In this document: positions 18,470 to 27,420 of the stretch, piece by piece
Layout of the letters: the number at the start of each line of letters is the position of its first letter
How positions within the stretch are numbered: position 1 is the first letter of the stretch
NCBI GenBank assembly: GCA_011392765.1
Contig: WYCW01000001.1
Coordinates: 924,888-988,887 of the forward strand
Origin: Candidatus Thiosymbion ectosymbiont of Catanema sp. Cochon2018
GTDB taxonomy: Bacteria; Pseudomonadota; Gammaproteobacteria; Chromatiales; Chromatiaceae
Direction: 5' to 3'
DNA length: 64,000 nt
Translations under genes and position numbers: made by a program
Notes under the pieces: model-generated
Told to the model about the DNA's origin: nothing
Databases searched by the model: none
The model's input: only the letters and a program-made list of their open reading frames with translations

Positions 18470-18647
18470 AGCCACGGTAATAGAGGCATCCCTTGCGGGT
18501 GCCCAAGGAAAAAACGTTTCAATGAGGCCATGGCAGTTAGCGGCGAAATAGCCCACCGACGACTCCGGAAGGAAGTCGATGTGGTTTTGAAGAAGCTGCG
18601 GTTTGACCCTGTCGGACGGCGCCCATATACTTGACGACTCTCGCAAA

Positions 18648-18723
18648 TCCTCGGTAGCTCAGTCGGTAGAGCGGGTGACTGTTAATCACTAGGTCAGAGG
18701 TTCGAGTCCTCTCCGGGGAGCCA
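18648..18723 (+). tRNA. tRNA-Asn (anticodon GUU)
   Basis: 76 nt including encoded CCA. The acceptor stem TCCTCGG pairs with CCGGGGA; the D arm is GCTCAGTCGGTAGAGC; the anticodon loop is CTGTTAA with GTT; the T arm is AGAGGTTCGAGTCCTCT. All four arms fold. Confidence 0.97.
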
Positions 18724-19272
18724 AAATACTATCCGTCAATAGTGGCGATTCTTAGGCTCCGGCGTAAGGTCCCATCTCCTACGCCCAACCAGCCGTTGGA
18801 GAGCCAGGGTAGGTCGAAATCGGGATCGCAATCGGAATCTCGATTTCGATCCCGATCCCGATTTAGGCTTTTACGACACCCGCAACAATTCAGGGGGCAG
18901 GGGGCAGTTTTCAGGAGCAAACAACTGATATACTGTCACACGGAACAATCTGCGCATTTCACTCCCTCTCCCTCCGGGAGAGGGCTGGGGTGAGGGGGAA
19001 ATTCAAAAGCTCAGATTGTGCCGTGTGGCAGTATACTATCTGCCCCCTGACAACTGATAACTGACAACTGCCCCCTCGGGAGTGCACAAACTTGACTCAT
19101 TGGTAAAGATTCGGGTCCCTCAAGGATCCTAGTCTGCCCTACTTACGGTAGGCAGGTGCTGCGCTGAAAAGTGGTGCGAGAGAACAGGTATCAGGCACGC
19201 CGTCCATCCAAAGATGCGGTTCGTTCCTCACCGCATCCTGCGGGCTTTGCCGACCTACACTGAAGCTGAAGG
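18724..19272. repeat. Gene-free interval with hexamer and inverted repeats
   Basis: Contains AT-CGGGATCG type hexamer runs on both strands (about 18808-18866); a GGGGGCAG run; a terminally inverted element TACTGTCACACGGAACAATC...GATTGTGCCGTGTGGCAGTATA (about 18928-19036, family E copy 1) whose interior is a GAGAGGG/CCCTCTC hairpin; and the repeat ending CTCAAGGATCCTAGT (19083-19131). No gene seen. Confidence 0.7.
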
Positions 19273-20058
19273 CTATACACGCTTGTCCGAATAGATCCGC
19301 CGATGCATGGCATCCAAGGCAGCGAGGTCGATATGATCCGACCCCTCCAGGGTGCCCTGCAGTACCGTTACCGGGGCATCAGGTTCGCCTAGTCCGTCCG
19401 TTACCAAGGCCGCGGCGGAGAAATCCTGATCTTGCGTGTAGTCGTTGACCGTCACCAGCAGGGCCTGCAAGCCGGCCCCGAGTGCGGAGCGAATGCCATT
19501 GGCGGAATCCTCGATGGCAACGCACGCGCGGGGCGGAAGCCTCAGCTCATCCAGGGCTAGATGAAAGATGTCCGGTGCCGGTTTCTTGGCGGGCACCACA
19601 TCGCCGGCAGCGATGACCTCGAACCAGCCCTCGACCTCCGCGCCGGCGCTGCAGGTCAGCAAGGTACTGACATTCTCTGGCGTGGTGGTGGTGGCGATGG
19701 CAAGGCGCACGCCCGCATCACGGGCCTGGCGTAGCAGACGTATCACCCCCTCACGCAAGGGGATCTCGCCTCGGCCCAGGAGCTCGAGGTAATGTCGGGT
19801 CTTGCGCCGGTGGAGATCCGCGATGAATTCATCGAAATCGCCGGGCTTCGGAAATGCGGGTCGCCAGCGCTCGATGTAGTGGCGAATCCGTTCCTTACCA
19901 CCCGTGATCGCGAGAAGTTCCCCATAAAGCGCCTCGGACCAGTTCCAGTCGAGACCGACCTCGGCGAAGGCCGCGTCGAACGCGCGCCGGTGTCCGTCCC
20001 GCTCCGTATCGGCAAGGGTCCCGTCTACATCCAGAATCAAGGCATCGAATCCATACAT
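19273..20058 (-). CDS. HAD-superfamily phosphatase, CbbY/phosphoglycolate-phosphatase-like
   Basis: 261 residues. HAD motif I is LILDVDGTLADTERDGHRRAF, with both catalytic Asp; motif II is IATTTTPENV; motif III and IV are KKPAPDIFHLAL and AIEDSANGIRSALGAG. The helical cap between motifs I and II (residues 20-85) is of the CbbY type. CbbY removes inhibitory xylulose-1,5-bisphosphate in Calvin-cycle bacteria; related enzymes act on other sugar phosphates. No Calvin genes are adjacent, so the precise role is open. Confidence 0.85.
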   Translation of the reverse strand: MYGFDALILDVDGTLADTERDGHRRAFDAAFAEVGLDWNWSEALYGELLAITGGKERIRHYIERWRPAFPKPGDFDEFIADLHRRKTRHYLELLGRGEIPLREGVIRLLRQARDAGVRLAIATTTTPENVSTLLTCSAGAEVEGWFEVIAAGDVVPAKKPAPDIFHLALDELRLPPRACVAIEDSANGIRSALGAGLQALLVTVNDYTQDQDFSAAALVTDGLGEPDAPVTVLQGTLEGSDHIDLAALDAMHRRIYSDKRV

Positions 20059-20704
20059 CTGTGCTGTACCCTGTTAGCTAGGATCCTTGAGGGACCCCCA
20101 TCTTTACAAATAAGTCGAGTTTGTGCACTCCCGAGGGGCCAGTTGTCAGTCGTCAGGGGGCAGGTATACTGCCACACGGCACAATCTGAGCTTTTGAATT
20201 TCCCCCTCACCCCCGCCCTCTCCCGGAGGGAGAGGGAGTGAAATGCGCAGATTGTACCGTGTAGCAGTATAGTATCCGTTGTCTGCCCCTGAAAACTGCC
20301 CCCTGAATTGTTGGGCACGGCACACCCCTGCCCCTGCCTGCCGACAGGCAGGAACAGGCTCCTGGTGCGCCTCATCTCGACTCGTCGGTCTGAGGCGATG
20401 CCTCGCTAGGTGGTGTTGACCTTATAGAAGGTCCGTGCAGCGGATTCTACGCCAACCAGTCGATTGACTGTAAGGTCCCGCTGTGCGGACCGGTAGAGTG
20501 TTGCAGTCATTCAACATGTGAAGAGCACCTTGAAAAATGGGTATTTTCACCAATCGAGAGAATCTAACCCATTGATTATTCAGACGAACCGTTGACGAAA
20601 ACCGTATTTTTCAAAGTGCCCTGAAAACAGATCGCGGCGGAAAATCCAGGTGTTACGAGTATATAATGGCATCTGGACAATAGAACTGCGAAGGTTTCCT
20701 ATTC
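20059..20704. repeat. Gene-free interval with four repeat units
   Basis: In order: TAGGATCCTTGAGGGACCCC repeat (20080-20133); family E copy 2 with TATACTGCCACACGGCACAATC ends (about 20164-20275); a GTCTGAGGCGATGCCTCGCTAG unit (20390-20410), also found near 1673, 16805, 35500 and 49350; and family D copy 1 (20523-20621) with ends AGCACCTTGAAAAAT and ATTTTTCAAAGTGCC. A promoter for ubiK may lie in 20640-20690. Confidence 0.7.
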
Positions 20705-21010
20705 ATGTTGGCCCCCAAACATCTGGATGACCTCGCCCAACGCCTCGCCGGGAGTCTCCCCAAGGGCCTGCAGGTGTTGCGGGAAGACCTCGACCGCAAT
20801 CTGCGTGCGTCCCTCGTAGGGGGATTGGCCAAGCTCGATTTGGTCACTCGTGAAGAGTTCGATGTCCAGGCGGCAGTCCTCGCGCGTACGCGTGAGAAGT
20901 TGGAAAGGCTGGAGGCGCTGGTGGCAGAGCTCGAACGCCGGCTCGGTTCCGGTGATGAGGGACTGCAGAAGCGGCCTCCCTCGAGCGAGTCGATCACAGG
21001 GCCCGCTTGA
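20705..21010 (+). CDS. ubiK: Ubiquinone biosynthesis accessory factor UbiK (YqiC/BMFP family)
   Basis: 101 residues. N-terminal amphipathic part (LDDLAQRLAGSLPKGLQVL), then LVTREEFDVQAAVLARTREK and a coiled coil ERLEALVAELERRL. This is the UbiK/BMFP layout; the protein trimerises and helps late quinone biosynthesis enzymes at the membrane. Its stop overlaps the TTG start of comM (TTGA), so the two are translationally coupled. The long disordered tail is ordinary. Confidence 0.92.
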   Translation: MLAPKHLDDLAQRLAGSLPKGLQVLREDLDRNLRASLVGGLAKLDLVTREEFDVQAAVLARTREKLERLEALVAELERRLGSGDEGLQKRPPSSESITGPA

Positions 21011-22527
21011 GTCTCTGCATCCTCAACAGCCGAGCGCGGGAGGGCATCGGGGCGCCGGCCGTGACCGTGGAAGTGCATCTGGCAGATGACATGACGGCGC
21101 TTTCCATCGTCGGTCTGCCCGAGCCGGCGGTAAAGGAGAGCAAGGACCGGGTGCGTGGCGCCCTGCTCAGCAGTCATTTCCAGTTTCCGAGCGGCCGCGT
21201 GACCATCAACCTGGCCCCGGCGGACTTGCCCAAGGAAGGCGGGCGCTTCGACCTGCCCATCGCGCTGGGAGTCCTGGGTGCGTCCGGTCAGATCAAGTGC
21301 GACTTGCTCGACCGTCCGGAGCTCCATGGGGAACTCGCCCTCTCCGGGAGCCTGCGCCCGGTAACCGGTATCCTGCCGGCGGCCCTGGCGGCGCGGAATG
21401 CGGGGCGGGCAATCATCTTGCCGCGCGAGAACGCGGACGAAGCGGCCCTCGTCAGCGGCCTTACCATCTATCCCGCGGATCACCTGCTCCAGGTCTGCGA
21501 ACATCTCAACGGCACCGCATTGCTGCCCCCGTTCGAGCGCTCAAGTCCGGTCCCATCCGCGGTCGACTATCCGGACTTGGCAGAGGTCCGAGGTCAGGAG
21601 CAGGCGAAGCGCGCCCTGGAGATCGCCGCGGCCGGCGCTCACAGTCTCTTGTTGCTGGGACCTCCGGGAACCGGCAAATCCATGCTCGCCAATCGCCTGC
21701 CTGGTATCCTGCCAACCATGACCGAGGGCGAGGCCCTGGAGGCGGCCGCCGTGCGCTCGGTGAGCGGACGCGAACCCTTCGATCCGCGAACCTGGCGCCG
21801 ACGTCCGTTTCGTTCCCCCCACCACACGACATCGGGAGTCGCCCTCGTAGGCGGCGGTAGTAACCCGCGACCGGGGGAAATCTCGCTGGCCCATCAGGGA
21901 ATCCTATTCCTCGACGAGTTCCCGGAATTCGACCGTCGAGTGCTGGAGGCACTGCGCGAACCACTGGAATCCGGTCACATCCATATCTCCCGCGCCGCCC
22001 GCCAGGCCGAGTTCCCCGCCCGCTTTCAGCTCGTGGCCGCCATGAACCCCTGTCCCTGCGGTTATCTGGGCGACGCCGGCGCGCGGTGCGGCTGCACCGC
22101 CGAGCAGGTGGCACGCTACCGCGCCCGTATCTCGGGACCTCTGCTGGACCGCATCGACCTCCACGTGGAAGTGCCGAGAGTGAATATCGACCACCTCAGT
22201 GCACCCACGCCCGGGGGCGTAGAGACCACCGCTCAGGTACGGACCCGAGTAGAGAGGGCGCGTGAGCGCCAGCTCGACCGTGCCGGTAAGCCCAACCAAT
22301 TGCTCACCCCGAGCGAAATCGACCGTACCTGCCCGCTGGGAGAGGCCGCCCGCCGCCTGATGAGCCAGGCCTTACAGCAGCTCGGACTGTCCGCCCGCGC
22401 CTACCACCGGGTACTCAAAGTAGCGCGCACCATTGCCGATCTGGCGGGTGACAGTCAGATCGAGACCGTATACCTGAGCGAGGCCATCGGCTACCGCAAG
22501 CTGGACCGTGCCGGTCCGACACGTTGA
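21007..22527 (+). CDS. comM: ComM/YifB family Mg-chelatase-like AAA+ ATPase
   Basis: 506 residues, start TTG 21007 overlapping the ubiK stop. N-terminal ChlI-like domain (VEVHLADDMTALSIVGLPEP), AAA+ core with Walker A GPPGTGKSM near residue 218, Walker B LFLDEFPEF near 300, and the MNPCPCGY zinc-containing insertion typical of the family, then a Mg_chelatase C-terminal domain. ComM is a hexameric branch-migration helicase that promotes integration of DNA taken up by natural transformation. With the pilin and comF in this window it hints at competence, although the three are scattered. Confidence 0.94.
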   Translation: MSLCILNSRAREGIGAPAVTVEVHLADDMTALSIVGLPEPAVKESKDRVRGALLSSHFQFPSGRVTINLAPADLPKEGGRFDLPIALGVLGASGQIKCDLLDRPELHGELALSGSLRPVTGILPAALAARNAGRAIILPRENADEAALVSGLTIYPADHLLQVCEHLNGTALLPPFERSSPVPSAVDYPDLAEVRGQEQAKRALEIAAAGAHSLLLLGPPGTGKSMLANRLPGILPTMTEGEALEAAAVRSVSGREPFDPRTWRRRPFRSPHHTTSGVALVGGGSNPRPGEISLAHQGILFLDEFPEFDRRVLEALREPLESGHIHISRAARQAEFPARFQLVAAMNPCPCGYLGDAGARCGCTAEQVARYRARISGPLLDRIDLHVEVPRVNIDHLSAPTPGGVETTAQVRTRVERARERQLDRAGKPNQLLTPSEIDRTCPLGEAARRLMSQALQQLGLSARAYHRVLKVARTIADLAGDSQIETVYLSEAIGYRKLDRAGPTR

Positions 22528-22610
22528 CTGTCGAACCGCACTCGACCGGGGCCGTCGGTGCCTCGTGATATACTTTGAAATCATTCGATGATTCCCGTGC
22601 GGAGCTCGCG

Positions 22611-24701
22611 ATGAGCAAACCATCCGGACCCTACCAGACCCGTCCCGGCCGCCGCCACCCAGCCGGTGCGACGGTGGAGGAGGAAGGCATCAATTTTTCC
22701 GTCTACAGCCGTCACGCCACGGGTGCCGAGCTGCTGTTGTACGAAAACGCCCACAGCCGGGAGCCGTTCCAGATCATTCGTCTGGACCCGGAAGTCAATC
22801 ACACCTTCTTTTCCTGGCATGTGCTGGTAGTGGGTCTACCGTCGGGGACCCAGTATACCTGGCGCATGGATGGGCCCAACGATCCCTGCGGCCGGGGTTG
22901 GTGTTTCGATCCCCAGGTGGAGCTGGTCGATCTCTGGGGCCGAGCCGTAACCACCGACAACTGGGATCGCTGGGAACGCCAACGCACCGGCGTCAAACCC
23001 CACGACTCCCCGCGGGCGGTCGTAGTCGCGGATGACTATAACTGGGAAGGGGATACCCCCTTGCAGTTGCCCGACGAGCAGATGGTCATCTATGAGCTGC
23101 ATGTGCGAGGCTTTACCCGCCATCCCTCCTCCGGGGTGCGTTTCCCGGGGACCTTCGACGGGGTTGCCGCGAAGATCCCCTACCTGCAGTCCCTCGGCGT
23201 CACCCATGTGGAGCTGATGCCGGTGATGGCCTTCGATGTGCAGGACGTACCCGAACAGGTCTGGGACAAGGGACTGACCAATTACTGGGGCTACAGTACC
23301 TACGGCTTCTTCTCGCCGCATCCCGGTTACTGCATCTCACCCGGCGCGGGCACCCATCGCACCGAGTTCAGGGACATGGTCAAGGCCCTGCACCGAGCCG
23401 GGATCGGTGTGATCCTGGACGTGGTCTTCAACCACACCGCGGAGGGCAACGGCGGCGGTCCGATCATCAACTTCAGAGGCTTCGGTAACGAAACCTTCTA
23501 TATCCTCGACCAGGTGGATAAGAGCAGATACCTGGATTTTACCGGCTGCGGCAACACGGTCAACGCCAACCATCCGATGGTAGCCCGCTTCATCATCGAG
23601 TGCCTGGAGTACTGGGTACGCGAGATGCACGTGGACGGCTTCCGTTTCGACCTGGCCAGTGCCCTGGCACGGGACGAGGACGGCCATCCCATGCACAACC
23701 CGCCCCTATTGTGGGGGATCGAATTCTCGGACGTGCTCGCCGGCACCAAGATCATCGCCGAGGCCTGGGATGCGGCGGGGCTTTATCAGGTAGGGACCTT
23801 TCCCGGATACCGCTGGATGGAGTGGAACGGGCGTTACCGCGACAGCCTGCGCCGGTTCGTCCGCGGCGATCCGGGTAACATCGGAGAAGTCGCAAGCCGC
23901 CTTGCCGGCAGCAGCGACCTCTATCAACCCAACCTGCGCCTCCCCATCAACAGCGTCAACTTCATTACCTGCCACGACGGCTTTACCCTGCAGGACCTGG
24001 TGAGCTACGAGCACAAGCACAACCAGGCCAATGGTGAGGGCAACCGAGACGGCTGCAGTCATAACCTGAGTTGGAACTGCGGGATCGAGGGAGAAAGCGA
24101 CGACCCTGAAATCCTCGGCTTGCGCAGGCGCCAGACCAGGAATTTCCTGGGCCTCCTGTTTTTGAGCCAGGGCGTTCCCATGTTGCTGGCCGGTGATGAG
24201 GTACTGCGCACCCAGGGCGGTAACAACAATGTCTGGTGTCAAGACAACGAGACGGGCTGGTTCGACTGGACGCTTGTCGAGCGCAACGGGGATATGTTGC
24301 GCTTCGTCAGGGAGCTGATCGCCTTTCGCAAACGCCACCCGAGCCTGCAGCGCCGGCGCTTTCTGACCGGACAGCCGCGGGAGGGCTCGCAGTTGCCGGA
24401 TATAAGCTGGCAGGATACCGACGGTGGACCGCCCCAGTGGGACGATCCCGATAGCCAGACCCTGGGCTTTACCCTGGCAGGTACGGAGGCGGGCGAGGAA
24501 GACCTGCAGATCCTGATCAACATGAGCGACAAGCCCCGGACATTCGCGCTGCAGATGGTGGAGGGACGCTCCTGGTATCCGGCACTCGACACCGCCCGAG
24601 AGACGCCGAAGGACATCGTGACTAAGGAGGAACAGAAACCCTGGCCTGAAGACAGCTACCCGGTCGCCGCCCGCTCCCTGGTGGTGCTGGAAAGCCGCTG
24701 A
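22611..24701 (+). CDS. glgX: Glycogen debranching enzyme GlgX
   Basis: 696 residues from the ATG at 22611. GH13 isoamylase-type enzyme that removes alpha-1,6 branches from glycogen. N-terminal CBM48-like domain (GINFSVYSRHATGAELLLY), then the catalytic barrel: VDGFRFDLASAL (nucleophile Asp), IIAEAWDAAG (acid Glu) and ITCHDGFTLQD (third acid). The C-terminal beta domain is complete. No other glg genes nearby. The stop lies just upstream of the cassette island. Confidence 0.95.
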   Translation: MSKPSGPYQTRPGRRHPAGATVEEEGINFSVYSRHATGAELLLYENAHSREPFQIIRLDPEVNHTFFSWHVLVVGLPSGTQYTWRMDGPNDPCGRGWCFDPQVELVDLWGRAVTTDNWDRWERQRTGVKPHDSPRAVVVADDYNWEGDTPLQLPDEQMVIYELHVRGFTRHPSSGVRFPGTFDGVAAKIPYLQSLGVTHVELMPVMAFDVQDVPEQVWDKGLTNYWGYSTYGFFSPHPGYCISPGAGTHRTEFRDMVKALHRAGIGVILDVVFNHTAEGNGGGPIINFRGFGNETFYILDQVDKSRYLDFTGCGNTVNANHPMVARFIIECLEYWVREMHVDGFRFDLASALARDEDGHPMHNPPLLWGIEFSDVLAGTKIIAEAWDAAGLYQVGTFPGYRWMEWNGRYRDSLRRFVRGDPGNIGEVASRLAGSSDLYQPNLRLPINSVNFITCHDGFTLQDLVSYEHKHNQANGEGNRDGCSHNLSWNCGIEGESDDPEILGLRRRQTRNFLGLLFLSQGVPMLLAGDEVLRTQGGNNNVWCQDNETGWFDWTLVERNGDMLRFVRELIAFRKRHPSLQRRRFLTGQPREGSQLPDISWQDTDGGPPQWDDPDSQTLGFTLAGTEAGEEDLQILINMSDKPRTFALQMVEGRSWYPALDTARETPKDIVTKEEQKPWPEDSYPVAARSLVVLESR

Positions 24702-24707
24702 ACGGGC

Positions 24708-25036
24708 GTTGGGCTTAGGAGAGACTCAACCACTACCAGCTAAAGCTGGTAGGTTGGGCCACTAAAGTGGCCCTCGGCGGACTAAACCGCCGACTGAAGA
24801 TAATCCATCTGAAGATGGAGGTTTGCACCTCGATCCGCCTACGGCGGACTGAAGTTTTTGGGGACAATCAAATGGATTGGATCCTGCTTGATAGGGATTA
24901 CCGGAACCGGAAAGCCATGGTAACTATGAGAATCTTCACATCCCTGTGACTGGATTCCGCCACTCCCTGGCGGAATGACGGCTTAATTCAATGGCGTTGG
25001 GCTCTGAACATAACATACAAAATTCGGGATCACAAA
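24708..25036. repeat. Array of short hairpins with CTAAA loops at the border of the cassette island
   Basis: Between 24728 and 24862 there are at least five consecutive small palindromes: CTACCAGCTAAAGCTGGTAG, GGGCCACTAAAGTGGCCC, GGCGGACTAAACCGCC, CCATCTGAAGATGG and CCGCCTACGGCGG. The arms differ but the loop is nearly constant (CTAAA or CTGAA). A GCGTTGGGC core occurs at both ends of the interval (24706 and about 24996), matching the GTTRRRY right-end core of integron sites. The remainder holds no gene. Confidence 0.6.
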
Positions 25037-25633
25037 ATGGCATTCACAGATTTTAAATCCATTGCACAAGTTCAAGAAGAATACAACATAAAATACAGAG
25101 AAGAAATTTTTATCGACTATGTCGAGTTGAGTCCTTCTGACAGCTTTATCAAAGAATTCGACTTTAACCTGGACAACATCGATGTGTTTACATCAGAAGC
25201 TTCTCGGTGTGAAAATATCATCTATCCGATTATACGAGAAGTCTATAAAAATTTTGTTGACAGATACACCCTTTGGAGCCACAAAGCAATAAGCGTAGAC
25301 AATACATTAACCGGAACCCCGGATTATTTGATCTCTACTAAATCGGAATTAGGCAAAACAGTTTTAGGCTTACCTGTTTTAGTGGTCGTTGAAGCAAAGC
25401 AAAATAATTTTACGGAAGGTTGGGGGCAATGCCTGGCAGAATTATTGGCGGCACAAAAGATCAATCAAAATGATGAGAACTTCGTTTATGGTATTGTAAC
25501 CGATGGGGAACTTTGGCAATTTGGAAGGCTTCAATCAAATCTGTTTACCAAGCACAAAGCCGGAATAGCTATTACTGATTTGAACAAGGTATTTGGGGCA
25601 ATAGGGTATTTGCTCATGCAACCTATAGTCTGA
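25037..25633 (+). CDS. PD-(D/E)XK-like nuclease-fold protein
   Basis: 198 residues, AT-rich compared with its surroundings. The motif set GTPDYL (Asp 96) ... VVVEAKQNNF (Glu 119, Lys 121) ... WGQCLAELLAA matches a restriction-endonuclease-like core such as the N-terminal part of HsdR-type proteins, with an upstream Glu-rich helix. No specificity or translocase domain is present. It is followed 43 bp later by a HigA-type antitoxin gene, suggesting a two-gene module. Whether it cuts DNA is unproven. Confidence 0.6.
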   Translation: MAFTDFKSIAQVQEEYNIKYREEIFIDYVELSPSDSFIKEFDFNLDNIDVFTSEASRCENIIYPIIREVYKNFVDRYTLWSHKAISVDNTLTGTPDYLISTKSELGKTVLGLPVLVVVEAKQNNFTEGWGQCLAELLAAQKINQNDENFVYGIVTDGELWQFGRLQSNLFTKHKAGIAITDLNKVFGAIGYLLMQPIV

Positions 25634-25676
25634 CAATCGCATTCATATGCAAAAAGTATGCAAAGGAGGCTAGCTA

Positions 25677-26102
25677 ATGAGGTTCTCCAACTTAAAAGCA
25701 AAAGCAATAGACTTCTTGTTAGAGGCGCGTTTTATTGGCCGCATTCACAATGAAGCGGAGTACGAACAAGCCTTAGAATTGATGGATGAGCTAATCGAAG
25801 ATTACGATAAGTATCTTCCATTAATTGAAATTCTTTCCGCATCAATCGAAAAGTGGGAAGACGAATCGGAGTACTTCTCTGAGTTCAATAGAAGAATAGC
25901 AAGACTTGATGATGGCGCTGCTATTCTCAAAACCCTGATGGATCAATATCAATTAAAAGCCGATGACCTCAAAAATGAGATTGGCAGTGAGAGTTTGGTA
26001 TCCATGATATTAAATGGTTCAAGAAACCTAACGAGAGATCACATCCAAGCCTTGTCCCAGAGATTCAAAGTCTCACCATCTGCGTTTTTCCGCATGGCAT
26101 AA
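25677..26102 (+). CDS. HigA-type antitoxin / HTH regulator (COG5499-like)
   Basis: 141 residues after a good AAGGAGG site. The first 80 residues are helical and acidic (EAEYEQALELMDELIEDYDKY). The C-terminus is a Cro/CI-type helix-turn-helix (LVSMILNGSRNLTRDHIQALSQRF followed by KVSPSAFF). This layout is that of HigA-family antitoxins, normally partnered by a HigB mRNA interferase. No HigB gene is adjacent; the partner here appears to be the nuclease-like gene upstream. Confidence 0.8.
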   Translation: MRFSNLKAKAIDFLLEARFIGRIHNEAEYEQALELMDELIEDYDKYLPLIEILSASIEKWEDESEYFSEFNRRIARLDDGAAILKTLMDQYQLKADDLKNEIGSESLVSMILNGSRNLTRDHIQALSQRFKVSPSAFFRMA

Positions 26103-26203
26103 GGGCACCTTGAAAAATACGGTTTTCGTCAACGGCATGCATGAATAATCAATGGGTTAGAGTCCCTCGATTGCTGAAAACACCCATTTTTCAAGGTGCC
26201 CTT
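26102..26203. mobile_element. Miniature inverted-repeat element, family D copy 2
   Basis: 102 bp, left end AGGGCACCTTGAAAAAT and right end ATTTTTCAAGGTGCCCTT, starting directly at the antitoxin stop codon. The same family recurs at 20523, 50969, 62285 and 63538. Confidence 0.8.
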
Positions 26204-26431
26204 AAGTTAAGTCAGCGATATCACTCGAATTCTTATTTATAGAGATGGGCACCCGTTTAATTTGGGAAAGGGGCCAGGCTTAATTGATAGGTCGTTTTTT
26301 ACAGATCATCCACCTAACATTCGGTTGTAAGCGATCCAATGCCGCGGTCCGGCTCCTCAGCAACTTTCAAGTAACGAATTCCAATCGAAGATATTCGCAA
26401 GCACACATAATCAACATCAAAGAGAAAACGT
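26204..26431. other. Cassette boundary with a possible degenerate attC
   Basis: Holds GGGGCCAGGCTTAATTGATA followed by ACCTAACATTCGG. The same conserved lead-in, GGGGCCAGGCTCAATTGATG, precedes the well-formed attC at 27104. The expected matching GTTAGGT right core is not found, so this looks like an eroded or truncated recombination site. No ORF. Confidence 0.4.
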
Positions 26432-26649
26432 ATGAATTTGCTACAAAGCATACATGAACTCCCAAGAATCGAAAAAATCAAAATTATGGAGTTTCTTTGG
26501 GAAGAATTAACTGTCGAAGAAAAAGGTATGACTCACCCGAATGGCACAAGGACGCTTTAGTCGAAACGGAAAAAAGAATGGCTAAAGGTCAGGAGAAAAT
26601 CATTGATTGGAGCGAGGCCAAACAATTGTTAAGAAACGAGTTCAAATGA
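26432..26649 (+). pseudogene. Addiction-module antitoxin (frameshifted)
   Basis: The first frame reads MNLLQSIHELPRIEKIKIM and EFLWEELTVEEK, then loses the frame near an AAAAAGG run at about 26522. The sequence resumes as YDSPEWHKDALVETEKRMAKG and ends DWSEAKQLLRNEFK. Joined, the two parts match the short addiction-module antitoxins paired with RelE/ParE toxins. The stop overlaps the next start by ATGA. A single-base indel is enough to explain the break. Confidence 0.75.
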
Positions 26650-26922
26650 AAATTCGGATATTGGCTTCCGCTTATGACGACTTAGCTTTTCTACGAAAAC
26701 CAAGCCGAAAACGTAGGAGCGTATTTTTTGGACACTTTGTTTTCAGACATTGATTCATTGATTTTATATGGTGGAATACACCAAAAGCATTTCGGCTACC
26801 ACAGAAAATTGTCAAGTCGTTTTCCATACGCTATCTATTATAAATTGGACGATGATAGTAATATTATAGTCTGGAGAGTCCTTGACTGCCGACAAGATCC
26901 TAAAAAACTAAAAAGCAACTAA
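26646..26922 (+). pseudogene. ParE/RelE-superfamily toxin (frameshifted)
   Basis: Begins MKIRILASAYDDLAF, then continues in another frame as FYENQAENVGAYFLDTLFSD and ends VWRVLDCRQDPKKLKSN. The GGIHQKHFGYHRKLSSRFPY and AIYYKLDD segments are typical of plasmid-stabilisation ParE-like toxins. The frameshift at about 26690 would abolish activity. It is translationally coupled to the equally broken antitoxin upstream. Confidence 0.75.
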
Positions 26923-27103
26923 TTGAAGGCATCAGCTAACCGTGCAATTAACCGGACTGCTTAATTTTCTGCAAATTCAATTTGATTACACATATTCTTA
27001 ATATTTTATTGGTTTCCTGAAATTGAAGAGTTATAACGAAAAAACTGCTAACCAGAGAAGAGGGGCCAGGCTCAATTGATGGGCCGTCTTTCACAGCTTA
27101 TTT
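26923..27103. other. Spacer before attC; no gene
   Basis: AT-rich tail of the toxin-antitoxin cassette, ending in the conserved GGGGCCAGGCTCAATTGATG lead-in. Nothing else recognised. Confidence 0.5.
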
Positions 27104-27165
27104 GCCTAACATACGCATCCAGCGGACGCGCCGAAGGCGTGTGCCGCTGATGCTTGGCGTTAGGC
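27104..27165. other. Integron attC recombination site 1
   Basis: 62 bp. Left core GCCTAAC and right core GTTAGGC are perfect complements. Inside, GCATC pairs with GATGC and CAGCGGACGCGCC pairs with GGCGTGTGCCGCTG around a GAA loop, leaving a few unpaired bases as expected for the folded bottom strand. This is the standard architecture of a gene-cassette attC. Confidence 0.88.
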
Positions 27166-27201
27166 GTATCAAATCAAATTGATGAACAGAGGTAAAGGCA
27201 T

Positions 27202-27420
27202 ATGACAGATCTTCTTAGTCGGGCATTTACTGAAGCATCCAGACTTTCGGATTTGGAGCAGAACTTAGTTGCTCAATGGCTACTAGATGAACTTGCTTCT
27301 GAAAAGAAGTGGGATAGTATGTTTGCGGATTCCGAGGATATATTAGGCGTTCTTGCCGATGAAGCACTTGAACAGCACAGAAAGGGAAAAACAGAAATGC
27401 TTGATCCTGATACACTATGA
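27202..27420 (+). CDS. Type II antitoxin-like protein
   Basis: 72 residues: MTDLLSRAFTEASRLSDLEQ, then LVAQWLLDELASEKKWDSMF and a C-terminus rich in Glu/His/Lys ending DPDTL. This matches a common family of short acidic antitoxins encoded ahead of a RelE-like toxin. The cassette begins immediately after attC site 1. Its TGA overlaps the ATG of the toxin gene (ATGA). The protein is intact although its partner is not. Confidence 0.7.
   Translation: MTDLLSRAFTEASRLSDLEQNLVAQWLLDELASEKKWDSMFADSEDILGVLADEALEQHRKGKTEMLDPDTL

Noticed and set aside
24728..24862. Hairpin array considered as a CRISPR array
   Set aside because: Units have different arms and no constant repeat with variable spacers; no cas genes are present.
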